Shown one piece after another: positions 12,378-20,524 of a stretch of 64,000 nt of DNA. The translations under genes and the position numbers were made by a program. The stretch comes from Cognaticolwellia sediminilitoris (GTDB taxonomy: Bacteria > Pseudomonadota > Gammaproteobacteria > Enterobacterales > Alteromonadaceae), in the NCBI GenBank assembly GCA_002104535.1, contig NBOG01000002.1, positions 398,856 to 462,855 on the forward strand, in the 5' to 3' direction. Each line of letters opens with the position of its first letter. Position 1 is the first letter of the stretch. Below the pieces are notes generated by a model. That model saw only the letters and a program-made list of their open reading frames with translations. It made no database searches and had not been told where the DNA came from.

Positions 12378-12667
12378 TATAATTGTTTTTTCTTTATTTT
12401 AACGTGACTTTAATTATAGCAGTCGGATAAATTAAGGCTTAATCTTTGTTGTATTTTCGAAATAAATATCATCGTGTTTATGTAAATGTACACTATAAGC
12501 ATTTTTAGCAAAATTTCATTAAAGTGTCTTGATAAGAAGCTAAACTGATGTGTGTTCAACCCGTACAAAGCGAATAATAGCGACAACATTTTTATTTTTA
12601 TCTTGGTTTCGGCAGCTTTTCATTATCATCAGTGTTAAAATCTGATTTATTTTCTAAAAGATTTATT

Positions 12668-13600
12668 ATGGCGATTAACTGGTTCCCAGGGCATATGCAC
12701 AAAGCCCAAAAAGAGATTAAAGAAATTTTACCGCAAATTGATGTGGTGATCGAAGTCTGTGATGCTCGCTTACCTTTTAGTAGCGAAAATCCGATGATCA
12801 CTGAAATTCGCGGCGATAAACCGTTAATTAAAATTTTGAATAAATCTGATTTAGCCGACCCAAAAGTCACAGCTTTGTGGCTGGAATATCTCGAATCACA
12901 ACACAATGTTAAAGCCATTGCCTTAACAACTGAATCGCCCAGTGTTGCTAAAACCTTACCGAACTTAATTCGTAAACTTGCGCCTAATAAGGATGAAGCC
13001 GGAAAACAGATTAATGCTGTCATTATGGGTATTCCGAATGTTGGTAAATCAACGTTATTAAACACGCTTGTCGGCAAAGCTAAAGCAAAAGTGGGCAATG
13101 AGCCTGCGGTTACTAAAGGGCAACAAAGAATTCGTTTAGATGACGGTTTATATTTATATGACACCCCTGGTATGCTTTGGCCAAAAATTGTTAATGAAAA
13201 TAGTGGCTATCGTTTAGCGATCACCAGCGCTGTTAAAGATACCGCTTTTGATCATGAAGAAATTGCCTGCTTTGCAGCAGAATATTTATTACAAGCGTAC
13301 CCCGAACGTTTAAAAGAACGCTATCAGTTGGACGAGTTACCTGAGCAAGAAGTTGAGTTGATTGAAGCTATTGGAAAACGAAGGGGCTGTGTAAAAAGCG
13401 GCGGTCGTATTGACTTTCATAAAGCGTCTGAAATATTAATTAATGAAATTCGAGATAAAACTTTAGGTGGTATTACTTTTGAAACCCCAGAAATGGTGAT
13501 TGCAGAAGTTGTTCATTTTGATAAAGTTGAAGCAGATAAAGTTGCAGCCAGAGAGGCGAAAAAAATTGCCCGTGGCCGAGGTCGTCGCAATAAGCGTTAA
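12668..13600 (+). CDS. ylqF: Ribosome biogenesis GTPase YlqF/RbgA
   Basis: A circularly permuted GTPase of 310 residues. The NKSD (G4) motif at about residue 58 precedes the Walker A GIPNVGKST (about 120) and DTPG (about 166). The start MAINWFPGHMHKAQ matches the family N-terminus; the 12-codon longer frame begins with GTG and adds nothing conserved. Members assist maturation of the large ribosomal subunit and bind near the peptidyl-transferase region. The C-terminal tail is very basic (AREAKKIARGRGRRNKR), which fits rRNA binding. A HIT-protein gene follows after 27 bases, probably co-transcribed. Confidence 0.93.
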   Translation: MAINWFPGHMHKAQKEIKEILPQIDVVIEVCDARLPFSSENPMITEIRGDKPLIKILNKSDLADPKVTALWLEYLESQHNVKAIALTTESPSVAKTLPNLIRKLAPNKDEAGKQINAVIMGIPNVGKSTLLNTLVGKAKAKVGNEPAVTKGQQRIRLDDGLYLYDTPGMLWPKIVNENSGYRLAITSAVKDTAFDHEEIACFAAEYLLQAYPERLKERYQLDELPEQEVELIEAIGKRRGCVKSGGRIDFHKASEILINEIRDKTLGGITFETPEMVIAEVVHFDKVEADKVAAREAKKIARGRGRRNKR

Positions 13601-13627
13601 TATAGAATTAATAGGAACACAGAGACT

Positions 13628-14059
13628 ATGAGCGAACAATTTACCCTGCATCCACAATTGGCCAATGACTGTTTTGTTCTGAAAGATTTACCACTTTCTC
13701 AATTGTTGCTGTGCAATGATAGTGCTTATCCGTGGTTTATCTTGGTACCTAAAGTTGATGATATTCAAGATATTTACCAACTAGATTGGCAACAACAACA
13801 ACAACTGTTAAATGAATCAAGCATGTTAAGCGAAGTGCTTATGCAAGAGTTCAACGGTGATAAAATGAATGTTGCAGCATTAGGTAATGTTGTTCCGCAA
13901 TTGCATTTACATCACATTGTGCGCTTTAAAAATGATCCGTGCTGGCCGAAGCCTATTTGGGGGCAGCAAGCGCTAACACCTTATAATGATGAAGCGTTAG
14001 CAGTAATCAAAAGCCGTATTTTACCTAAACTTGAAGCGATATTATCAAGCGAAAGTTAA
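13628..14059 (+). CDS. HIT domain protein
   Basis: 143 residues with the histidine triad QLHLHHIVRF at about 96-105, the active site of nucleotide hydrolases and transferases of the HIT superfamily. The proximal part PWFILVPKVDDIQDIYQLD matches the conserved PW.ILVP entry of bacterial HIT proteins. The substrate is unknown. It follows ylqF closely on the same strand and ends at a clear terminator, so the two probably form a two-gene operon. Confidence 0.9.
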   Translation: MSEQFTLHPQLANDCFVLKDLPLSQLLLCNDSAYPWFILVPKVDDIQDIYQLDWQQQQQLLNESSMLSEVLMQEFNGDKMNVAALGNVVPQLHLHHIVRFKNDPCWPKPIWGQQALTPYNDEALAVIKSRILPKLEAILSSES

Positions 14060-14081
14060 CTTTTATTGGTATATTCGTAGG

Positions 14082-14104
14082 GGCGACTTCAGTCGCCTTT
14101 TTTT
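14082..14104 (+). terminator. Rho-independent terminator of the ylqF-HIT operon
   Basis: Stem GGCGACT / AGTCGCC with a two-base loop followed by seven T residues, 22 bases after the HIT stop codon. Confidence 0.92.
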
Positions 14105-14125
14105 GTATTTTAATTTTGGTGATTG

Positions 14126-14149
14126 TTTAGGCGAATAAATTCGCCTAAA
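14126..14149. repeat. Hairpin downstream of the methionine gamma-lyase gene
   Basis: Inverted repeat TTTAGGCGAA / TTCGCCTAAA with a four-base loop. It lies 13 bases beyond the stop codon of the minus-strand gene and may be its terminator, although no T tract follows on that strand. Confidence 0.5.
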
Positions 14150-14162
14150 CATTAGGTTTGAA

Positions 14163-15347
14163 TTATTTAATTAAAGCTAGTGATTGGCTTAAATCGTTGA
14201 TTAAGTCATCAACACTCTCTAAACCAACTGATATTCTAATTAAACTATCACTGATACCTGCCGCAACACGTTCTTCTTGCGTATATGGCGAATGTGTCAT
14301 AGATGCAGGGTGCTGAATTAATGACTCCGCATCACCTAAACTAACTGCGATTGAGAATAGTTGCATACGGTTTATGAATTCACTACCACCAGCTAAATCA
14401 CTGTCAATTTCAAAGGCGATCACACCGCCAGCGGCTTTCATTTGGTTACCAATAAACTTATGACCGGGATGGCTTTTAAGACCAGGGTAGTAAACTTGAG
14501 AAACCTTTTCATGACTTTCTAAAAACTCAGCAACTTTTTGAGCATTCTTGCAATGACGTTCCATACGAATCGGTAAGGTTTTAAGGCCGCGCATAATTAA
14601 CCAAGCGTCATGCGGACTCATAGTAGCTCCGATATCTTTTAAAACAGTCATTTTAATATTGTTGATCATTTCATTGCTACCACAAATAATACCGGCAACC
14701 ACATCACCATGGCCATTTAGGTATTTTGTCGCGCTATGCACAACGATATCGATGCCATACTTTTTCGGTTGTTGTAATACCGGGGTCAAAAAGGTGTTAT
14801 CAACCACAGAAATAATATTGTGCTTTTGGGCAATTTTCCCAATAGTCTCTAGGTCATAAACGGCAAGATTTGGGTTTACCGGCGTCTCTAAAAAAATTAC
14901 CTTGGTATTAGGCTTAATGGCAGCTTCAATTTCAGCAGGGTTTGCCATGTCAACAAAGCTTACTTCAATGCCCCAGCGTGTCAGTTGATGATTCATTAAT
15001 GCAAATGAACAACCGTAAACTGCTTTTGATGAAACCAGATGATCGCCGCAAGATAAGTTTGCTAGTAAAGCGCCAGACACGGCACCCATACCAGTTGCAG
15101 TCGCCGCAGCGTCTTCCATATCTTCCATTGCCGCTACGCGCATTTCTAATTGGCGTGTTGTTGGATTGCCTAAACGACTATAGATATAACCTTCTGCTTC
15201 ACCGGCAAATCTATCAGCACCTTGCTGTGCATTTTCAAAAATAAAAGTAGAAGTTTGATAAAGGGGAGTGGCTAATGAACCAAATTGCTCGTCATTAATG
15301 CGGCCAGCATGAATGGCTTGTGTTTCAATATGCTTACTTTCAGACAT
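14163..15347 (-). CDS. megL: Methionine gamma-lyase (PLP-dependent)
   Basis: Cleaves L-methionine to methanethiol, ammonia and 2-oxobutyrate. The 394-residue protein is a Cys/Met-metabolism PLP enzyme with the PLP lysine in HSATKYLNGHGD (Lys208) and the site YGC with Tyr111 and Cys113. These correspond, with a constant offset of 3, to Lys211, Tyr114 and Cys116 of Pseudomonas putida methionine gamma-lyase. That Cys is typical of gamma-lyases and favours this call over cystathionine gamma-synthase. SLGDAESLIQHPASMTHS near the C-terminus also matches closely. AAGG precedes the ATG. The upstream region holds a sigma-54-like promoter and TyrR-type boxes shared with the divergent tyrR. Confidence 0.88.
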   Translation of the reverse strand: MSESKHIETQAIHAGRINDEQFGSLATPLYQTSTFIFENAQQGADRFAGEAEGYIYSRLGNPTTRQLEMRVAAMEDMEDAAATATGMGAVSGALLANLSCGDHLVSSKAVYGCSFALMNHQLTRWGIEVSFVDMANPAEIEAAIKPNTKVIFLETPVNPNLAVYDLETIGKIAQKHNIISVVDNTFLTPVLQQPKKYGIDIVVHSATKYLNGHGDVVAGIICGSNEMINNIKMTVLKDIGATMSPHDAWLIMRGLKTLPIRMERHCKNAQKVAEFLESHEKVSQVYYPGLKSHPGHKFIGNQMKAAGGVIAFEIDSDLAGGSEFINRMQLFSIAVSLGDAESLIQHPASMTHSPYTQEERVAAGISDSLIRISVGLESVDDLINDLSQSLALIK

Positions 15348-15397
15348 GGGATACCTTATGCTTTAGGGAAATTATTTTTGTTAATTAGCTAACGTAG

Positions 15398-15413
15398 TGC
15401 AATTATACTGCCA
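15398..15413 (-). promoter_or_regulatory. Predicted sigma-54 (RpoN) promoter of megL
   Basis: Read on the minus strand the sequence is TGGCAGTATAATTGCA, which matches the minus-24/minus-12 consensus TGGCAC-N5-TTGCA with the required GG-N10-GC spacing. It predicts a start near 15387, about 40 bases before the megL ATG. The same bases contain a TATAAT hexamer, so a sigma-70 minus-10 element is an alternative; no minus-35 match is seen 17 bases upstream of it. Confidence 0.6.
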
Positions 15414-15475
15414 TTAATTTATTTGCTTATTTATCAGGAGTTTACGCGCAACCTGTTGTGTGAATATTTATTTGT

Positions 15476-15493
15476 TGTAATATTTTTATTACA
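15476..15493. promoter_or_regulatory. TyrR-type operator 1, upstream of megL
   Basis: TGTAAT-N6-ATTACA, the architecture of the TyrR box (consensus TGTAAA-N6-TTTACA, with G and C at positions 2 and 17). It lies inside a longer perfect inverted repeat at 15473-15496 (ten-base arms, four-base centre). The centre is about 97 bases upstream of the predicted megL start, a normal enhancer distance for a sigma-54 activator. Confidence 0.65.
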
Positions 15494-15575
15494 ACAGGTT
15501 TTGTATCGTGAGTTAAGTGTAAGAAATATTAACCTAAGCCTTGTTTTTAAAAGGTTTAAGAAAGCTATTTTAGGT

Positions 15576-15593
15576 TGTACTTTTTTTATTACA
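15576..15593. promoter_or_regulatory. TyrR-type operator 2 (weaker), upstream of tyrR
   Basis: TGTACT-N6-ATTACA, with one arm degenerate. It is separated by one base from the stronger box at 15595, giving a 19-base centre-to-centre spacing close to two helical turns. This fits cooperative binding ahead of the tyrR start. Confidence 0.5.
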
Positions 15594-15594
15594 A

Positions 15595-15612
15595 TGTAAT
15601 ATAAATATTACA
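15595..15612. promoter_or_regulatory. TyrR-type operator 3, upstream of tyrR
   Basis: A perfect TGTAAT-N6-ATTACA palindrome whose end is 33 bases before the tyrR GTG start. Its position over the probable tyrR promoter suggests autorepression, as known for E. coli tyrR. Confidence 0.65.
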
Positions 15613-15645
15613 TAAGCCGATGTTATTTTTGTAATAGGAATTTAA

Positions 15646-17211
15646 GTGCGATTAGAAATAAAATCTGAAGATCGGATGGGCATCAGCCAAGAAATATTAG
15701 CCACTTTCACTGAATTATCGCTCGATATGCAAGCAATGGAAGTAAGCTCGCAATTTATTTTTGTCCATTTAGCAAAAACTAAGCTGAGTTTTAATCGAGT
15801 AAAAAATGCATTAATGCAAGTATCTGGTGTCAATCATTGTACTGAAGTAGATTTATTACCTTCAGAACGCCGTGAGCGGCACTTAAGAGTGTTAGTTAAC
15901 CGTTTACCTGACGCTATTATAGATATTGATAAAAATGCTTGTGTGATGGCTTTGAACCAAGCAAGTGAAAAGCTCTTGGTCAATCATCAGCGCCATAAAG
16001 GTGTCTCGCCAGTTGCAGGGGAACAGTTAAAAGGCGCTAAAGTTACTAGCCTTCTGGATATCGATATTCCACTACCGCTATTAGACCAAGCCAGTTCACA
16101 AAATGTTGATATTGCTGGGCAGAGTTATATCGCTGAAATTAGCCCGATAAGTGAACAAGAAAATAGCTCAGGCGCAGTTATTTCCTTAAAATCAATTAGC
16201 AGCTTAGGTCGACAAATTTCAATTTTACAAACACGTGACGAGCAGGGCATTGATAATATTATTGGTCAATCCGCAAGTATCCAATTATTAAAAGAACAAA
16301 CGGCACGCTTCGCTGAACTGGAATTACCGGTTTTAATTAATGGCGAAACGGGCACGGGTAAAGAGCTTGTCGCCCGAGCATTACACAATGCAAGTTATCG
16401 AAAACAAGCACCATTTTTAGCGGTAAATTGTGCTGCTTTACCAGAGCACTTGCTCGAAAGTGAGTTGTTTGGTTATGCAAATGGCGCTTTTACAGGCGCG
16501 CAAAAGGGCGGCAAACCAGGCTTACTCGAATTAGCAGAAGGCGGGACCTTATTCTTAGATGAAGTGGCAGAAATGTCGCCTTACTTACAAGCTAAACTGT
16601 TGCGTTTTTTGCAAGACTTTACCTTTCGCCGATTAGGGGGCACTAAGGAATTACATGCCAACGTTAGATTACTGAGTGCAACGCATCAAGATCTTTTAGC
16701 GATGATCGGTAAGCAGAAATTTCGTGAAGATCTTTTTTATAGATTAAACGTTTTAAATTTACATTCGCCGCCATTACGTGAGCGAATTGAAGATATTGCC
16801 TTAATCGCCCGCCACTTTGTCGTATTAGCGGCAACGCAAATGAATGTGCAGCAACCAACAATAGCTGACAGTGCTATGAGTTTACTTTCTTCATATCATT
16901 GGCCCGGTAATATACGAGAATTACAAAATGTGCTTTTTAGGGCCGTAGCGTTGAATGAAAGTGGCGATATTAGCGCGCAAGACATTAATATTGCCTTGGC
17001 TCAATTTAAGCAGCAAGAAGCTAAAGTTACATCAAAAGTGATTGATAATGCAGAAGTATTAGATTGGGCGAGTGCCCAAGCAAAATTTGAACAGCAATTG
17101 ATCGTCAGTCTTTACCCTGAATACCCAACAACACGCAAGTTAGCTGAGCGATTGAAGGTGTCTCATAATAAAATTGCGATGAAGTTACGACAATTTGGCA
17201 TTAAAAATTAA
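15646..17211 (+). CDS. tyrR: TyrR/PhhR family transcriptional regulator with intact sigma-54 activation loop
   Basis: 521 residues with TyrR domain order: N-terminal ACT domain (MRLEIKSEDRMGISQEIL), PAS domain (about 80-190), AAA+ domain with Walker A GETGTGKE (233-240), and a C-terminal helix-turn-helix (TTRKLAERLKVSHNKIAMKL). E. coli TyrR has lost the GAFTGA loop and acts with sigma-70. Here GAFTGA is intact (280-285), as in Pseudomonas PhhR, so sigma-54 activation is expected. The start is GTG with TAGGAA upstream, and it gives the canonical MRLE N-terminus. Divergent from megL, with three TyrR-type boxes between them. Ligands are probably aromatic amino acids, by family. Confidence 0.88.
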   Translation: MRLEIKSEDRMGISQEILATFTELSLDMQAMEVSSQFIFVHLAKTKLSFNRVKNALMQVSGVNHCTEVDLLPSERRERHLRVLVNRLPDAIIDIDKNACVMALNQASEKLLVNHQRHKGVSPVAGEQLKGAKVTSLLDIDIPLPLLDQASSQNVDIAGQSYIAEISPISEQENSSGAVISLKSISSLGRQISILQTRDEQGIDNIIGQSASIQLLKEQTARFAELELPVLINGETGTGKELVARALHNASYRKQAPFLAVNCAALPEHLLESELFGYANGAFTGAQKGGKPGLLELAEGGTLFLDEVAEMSPYLQAKLLRFLQDFTFRRLGGTKELHANVRLLSATHQDLLAMIGKQKFREDLFYRLNVLNLHSPPLRERIEDIALIARHFVVLAATQMNVQQPTIADSAMSLLSSYHWPGNIRELQNVLFRAVALNESGDISAQDINIALAQFKQQEAKVTSKVIDNAEVLDWASAQAKFEQQLIVSLYPEYPTTRKLAERLKVSHNKIAMKLRQFGIKN

Positions 17212-17235
17212 TGCCTAATTGTCTTTTTGGGAAGG

Positions 17236-18036
17236 TTAATCTTCTAAAATTTTATACAGTATTTTTTTCACATTGTCGGGCTCAAAGGGTTTATCGCACA
17301 TTGCGGTAACACCTTCAGTCAGTATATTGGCAAGATGGGTGTCATTGCTCTCACTGGTGACCATTAATATTGGCAAATGTGATTGCTCGCTCTCACTGCG
17401 AATATAGCGAGTGAGCTCTTTACCGTTAATTTCAGGCATGTTGTAGTCGGTTACAACAAGGTCATACATATTTTCTTTTAAAAGCGCGATAGCGTTACTA
17501 CCATCAACAGCTTCAGTTATTTTTAACAAACCTAAATTATTAAGTACACGCTTTATGTGATTTCTCGCGAGGCGACTGTCATCTACAAGCAATACGCGAA
17601 CTTGATGAACGTCAAAGTACTCAAGCTCTAATTCATCTGTTGATAAAAGATCAATAGTGGTATCAATCGCTTTTGCTAAATGTGCTGAAGTAAAAGGCTT
17701 TGGAAGAAGGGCAATGACGCCAGATTGCTTAAATTCTTCTAGGTTTTCACGACGGTGCTCACTTGATACCAACATAAATGGCGTGTCAGCAATTGCTGGG
17801 TTATTTCTTATTTTTTGCAGTAATTCAATCGCACTACCATCTTCAAAATGCATGGCACTTGTGATCAAGTCTCTAGGATGTTTTTGTGCGCTGGCATAGG
17901 CTTCTGCGATAGTTTTAGCTTCAGCAACTTGGGTAATACCTTGCTGTTTTAATTCTTTAATGATTATTTTTCGTTGTGTATCAGAAGGCTCAACAACAAG
18001 TAAAGATAATTCATTTGGATTCATAAGATCACTCAT
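17236..18036 (-). CDS. Double-receiver response regulator with a degenerate first receiver
   Basis: 266 residues made of two CheY-like receiver domains and no output domain. The second (about 145-266) is canonical: LLVDDS, phospho-acceptor Asp in VVTDYNMPEING, TSE, and CDKPF lysine. The first (about 10-130) keeps the fold and the KPF lysine, but the acidic pocket reads VVEPSD and the phospho-site region reads DLITSAMHFEDG, with Ala (about 61) where Asp is expected. It is therefore probably a pseudo-receiver. The gene converges on tyrR and is followed by yciH on the same strand. The partner kinase is unknown. Confidence 0.88.
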   Translation of the reverse strand: MSDLMNPNELSLLVVEPSDTQRKIIIKELKQQGITQVAEAKTIAEAYASAQKHPRDLITSAMHFEDGSAIELLQKIRNNPAIADTPFMLVSSEHRRENLEEFKQSGVIALLPKPFTSAHLAKAIDTTIDLLSTDELELEYFDVHQVRVLLVDDSRLARNHIKRVLNNLGLLKITEAVDGSNAIALLKENMYDLVVTDYNMPEINGKELTRYIRSESEQSHLPILMVTSESNDTHLANILTEGVTAMCDKPFEPDNVKKILYKILED

Positions 18037-18081
18037 GTATTTTGTAATGTGAATTGGAAAATTTAACCAGACTCAGGTTAG

Positions 18082-18483
18082 TTAACCACCAACAAACTTG
18101 ACTTTAAATCCATTTTTTTCAAGTACTGACTTTATTTCTTCGCGCTTGTCACCTTGAATTTCTATTACTTCACCAATAACACTGCCGCCACTACCGCAGG
18201 TTTGTTTTAGTTTCTTAGCTAATTCTTTTAGCGCTTTATCGTTTAGGCCTAAACCAGTAATGGTAACAACACCTTTACCTTTTCTGCCTTTTGTTTCTCG
18301 TCGTACTCTGGCAAAACCGTCAGAGGCAGTTATAACTTGCGCTTTTTTAGCCGCCGTGATTTTGCCGCCATCGGTTGAATAAACCAAAGATTGATCGGCG
18401 CTTTTTTTAGTAACTGAACTGTCGTCGATACTTTTGCCAAAGGCGCTAGCTAAATCGCTTAGGCTGGAAAATGTTTTTGTCAT
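18082..18483 (-). CDS. yciH: SUI1/eIF1-like translation factor YciH
   Basis: 133 residues. The C-terminal two thirds form an SUI1 domain (GVVTITGLGLNDKALKELAKKLKQTCGSGGSVI, then IEIQGDKREEIKSVLEKNGF). The N-terminal part is low in conservation. YciH resembles eukaryotic eIF1, and in E. coli it affects initiation fidelity in vitro. It sits alone between a response-regulator gene and etfA on the minus strand. A hairpin separates it from etfA. Confidence 0.92.
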   Translation of the reverse strand: MTKTFSSLSDLASAFGKSIDDSSVTKKSADQSLVYSTDGGKITAAKKAQVITASDGFARVRRETKGRKGKGVVTITGLGLNDKALKELAKKLKQTCGSGGSVIGEVIEIQGDKREEIKSVLEKNGFKVKFVGG

Positions 18484-18506
18484 ATATGCTTATTAAATGT
18501 GAATAA

Positions 18507-18535
18507 AATAAAACCACTGCAAGAGTGGTTTTATT
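18507..18535. terminator. Hairpin terminator between etfA and yciH
   Basis: A twelve-base inverted repeat around AAAACCACT / AGTGGTTTT with a five-base loop, T-rich on both sides. It lies 30 bases after the etfA stop (minus strand) and close to the start of yciH. Confidence 0.8.
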
Positions 18536-18565
18536 ATACATGATTTTTTAGAGTTAGAAGAAAGC

Positions 18566-19492
18566 TTAAAGTTTACTTTCTAATTCAGGTAGTGCATCGA
18601 ATAAATCGGCGACTAAACCGTAATCAGCAACTTGGAAGATTGGCGCTTCGGCATCTTTGTTAATTGCAACAATTACTTTAGAGTCTTTCATACCGGCTAA
18701 ATGTTGAATAGCACCTGAAATACCGACAGCAATATATAAGTCAGGAGCAACAATTTTACCTGTTTGACCCACTTGCATATCGTTAGGTACAAAGCCAGCA
18801 TCTACTGCCGCGCGAGATGCACCAATAGCAGCACCTAACTTATCAGCTATACCATCAAGAAGCTTGAAGTTATCGCCATTTTGCATACCACGACCACCAG
18901 AAATAACAACACTAGCAGCGCCAAGATCAGGACGTTCTGAAACAGAAAGTTCATCGCTAACGTGTGCAGATATTCCAGCATCCGTTGCGCTATCTAAGGC
19001 TACGATTTCAGCATTACCATCAGTGGCTACGGCGTCAAAACCGGTCGGACGAACAGTAATTACTTTTTTGCTATCTAAACTTTGTACCGTTGCAATCGCG
19101 TTACCTGCGTAAATAGGACGAACAAAAGTGTCGCTACTTTCAACAGCAATGATATCTGAAATTTGTGCAACATCTAACAATGCAGCAACGCGAGGCATAA
19201 AGTTTTTACCCGTCGTTAATGCGGTAGCAATAATGTGGCTATAATCTGCGGCTAACTCAGTCACTAAAAGTGAAACGTTTTCAGCTAATTGATGTTCATA
19301 AGCAGCATTGTCAGCAACGAGTACTTTAGTTACACCATTAACTTTGCTTGCAGCTTCGGCCACTGATTGACAGTTATGACCTGCAACTAAAAGGTGAATA
19401 TCTCCACCAATTGCCTGTGCAGCGGCAACTGTTTTTAAAGTGTCAGCTTTTAATTGGCTGTTATCGTGTTCGGCAAATACTAAAATGCTCAT
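18566..19492 (-). CDS. etfA: Electron transfer flavoprotein alpha subunit
   Basis: Binds FAD and passes electrons from acyl-CoA dehydrogenases and related enzymes to the ETF:quinone oxidoreductase. 308 residues, normal length. The FAD-binding C-terminal half has the signature [38 protein letters not shown], then [29 protein letters not shown]. It overlaps etfB by four bases (ATGA), indicating translational coupling. The quinone oxidoreductase that takes the electrons is encoded divergently just upstream of etfB. Confidence 0.97.
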   Translation of the reverse strand: MSILVFAEHDNSQLKADTLKTVAAAQAIGGDIHLLVAGHNCQSVAEAASKVNGVTKVLVADNAAYEHQLAENVSLLVTELAADYSHIIATALTTGKNFMPRVAALLDVAQISDIIAVESSDTFVRPIYAGNAIATVQSLDSKKVITVRPTGFDAVATDGNAEIVALDSATDAGISAHVSDELSVSERPDLGAASVVISGGRGMQNGDNFKLLDGIADKLGAAIGASRAAVDAGFVPNDMQVGQTGKIVAPDLYIAVGISGAIQHLAGMKDSKVIVAINKDAEAPIFQVADYGLVADLFDALPELESKL

Positions 19493-20241
19493 GAGATCAC
19501 CTTCGCTTCATTTTTTAATTTTTCTACTAATTCATCAACGCTTTCAACGATAATGCCCGCTTTACGTTCAGCAGGAGGCGTAACTTTAAGTAACGTGGTG
19601 CGCGCTGTTAAATCAATACCAAAGTCTGCAGCTGATTTAACATCTAGTGGTTTACGTTTTGCTTTCATAATATTTGGTAATGACGCATAACGAGGTTCAT
19701 TTAAACGTAAGTCAGTGGTAACAATTGCCGGTAAATTTAAGGCGATAGTTTGTAAACCACCGTCTACTTCACGTGTAACATTAACCTTATCACCTTCAAC
19801 TTTTACAGCTGAAGCAAATGTACCTTGTGCCATGCCTGTAAGTGCAGCAAGCATTTGGCCCGTTTGGTTGTTATCACTGTCAATAGCTTGCTTACCAAGA
19901 ATAACCAGTTGAGGTTGTTCTTCTTCAACTATTTTTTGCAGTAATTTAGCCACGTTGATCGAATCTAAGTTTTGATCTGTGTCTATTTGAATAGCACGAT
20001 CAGCTCCTAGCGCTAGCGCTGTACGTAGTTGCTCTTGACAAGACTTATCACCGATCGATACAGCGATTACTTCAGTTGCTGTGCCTGCTTCTTTTAATCG
20101 AACCGCTTCTTCAACTGCGATTTCACAAAATGGATTAATTGCCATTTTTACATTAGCAAGATCGACATTAGAGTTGTCTGCTTTAACACGTACTTTTACG
20201 TTATAGTCAATAACGCGTTTGATGGGTACTAATACTTTCAT
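19489..20241 (-). CDS. etfB: Electron transfer flavoprotein beta subunit
   Basis: Partner of EtfA; binds AMP and forms the recognition loop for dehydrogenases. 250 residues, with the family start [19 protein letters not shown] and the signature [38 protein letters not shown] precedes the ATG. It is the first gene of the etfBA operon, and its start is 283 bases from the divergent oxidoreductase gene. Two PsrA-type operators lie in that gap, nearer the oxidoreductase. Confidence 0.97.
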   Translation of the reverse strand: MKVLVPIKRVIDYNVKVRVKADNSNVDLANVKMAINPFCEIAVEEAVRLKEAGTATEVIAVSIGDKSCQEQLRTALALGADRAIQIDTDQNLDSINVAKLLQKIVEEEQPQLVILGKQAIDSDNNQTGQMLAALTGMAQGTFASAVKVEGDKVNVTREVDGGLQTIALNLPAIVTTDLRLNEPRYASLPNIMKAKRKPLDVKSAADFGIDLTARTTLLKVTPPAERKAGIIVESVDELVEKLKNEAKVIS

Positions 20242-20455
20242 CGTTGCCTCTGATTGTGCTGTAATGATGGCTAAACTAAATAAAATTCAGTTTAGCGCTA
20301 TAATAATTGATTGAAAGACTACTTGCAGTTAACGTTTTCGTCAACGTCTTACTGTGTATAATAGTCGGTCAAATCACACTTATATAAATATTATCAGGAA
20401 AATGTGTAATACAGGATAGTATTTAACACGAAAATATCTATAATGCTTGATGTTA

Positions 20456-20490
20456 TCAAACAGGTGTTTGAAAATCAAACGTGTGTTTGA
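20456..20490. promoter_or_regulatory. Tandem PsrA-type fatty-acid regulator operators
   Basis: Two copies of TCAAAC-N4-GTTTGA at 20456-20471 and 20475-20490, spaced 19 bases apart. PsrA of Pseudomonas binds CAAAC-N2-4-GTTTG palindromes, and in several gammaproteobacteria its predicted regulon includes etf genes. The second box ends 34 bases before the oxidoreductase ATG. Control of etfBA from here is possible but less certain. Confidence 0.65.
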
Positions 20491-20524
20491 ATTTTTCACA
20501 AAAAATTGAATGATGGGAGATGTT

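Noticed and set aside
12598..13164. A 188-codon open frame on the minus strand opposite ylqF
   Set aside because: It lies entirely against the ylqF coding strand and shows no recognisable domain.
14163..15347. Cystathionine gamma-synthase or O-succinylhomoserine sulfhydrylase as the identity of the PLP enzyme
   Set aside because: Tyr111, Cys113 and Lys208 align at a constant offset with methionine gamma-lyase, and the SLGDAESLIQHPASMTHS segment also favours it.
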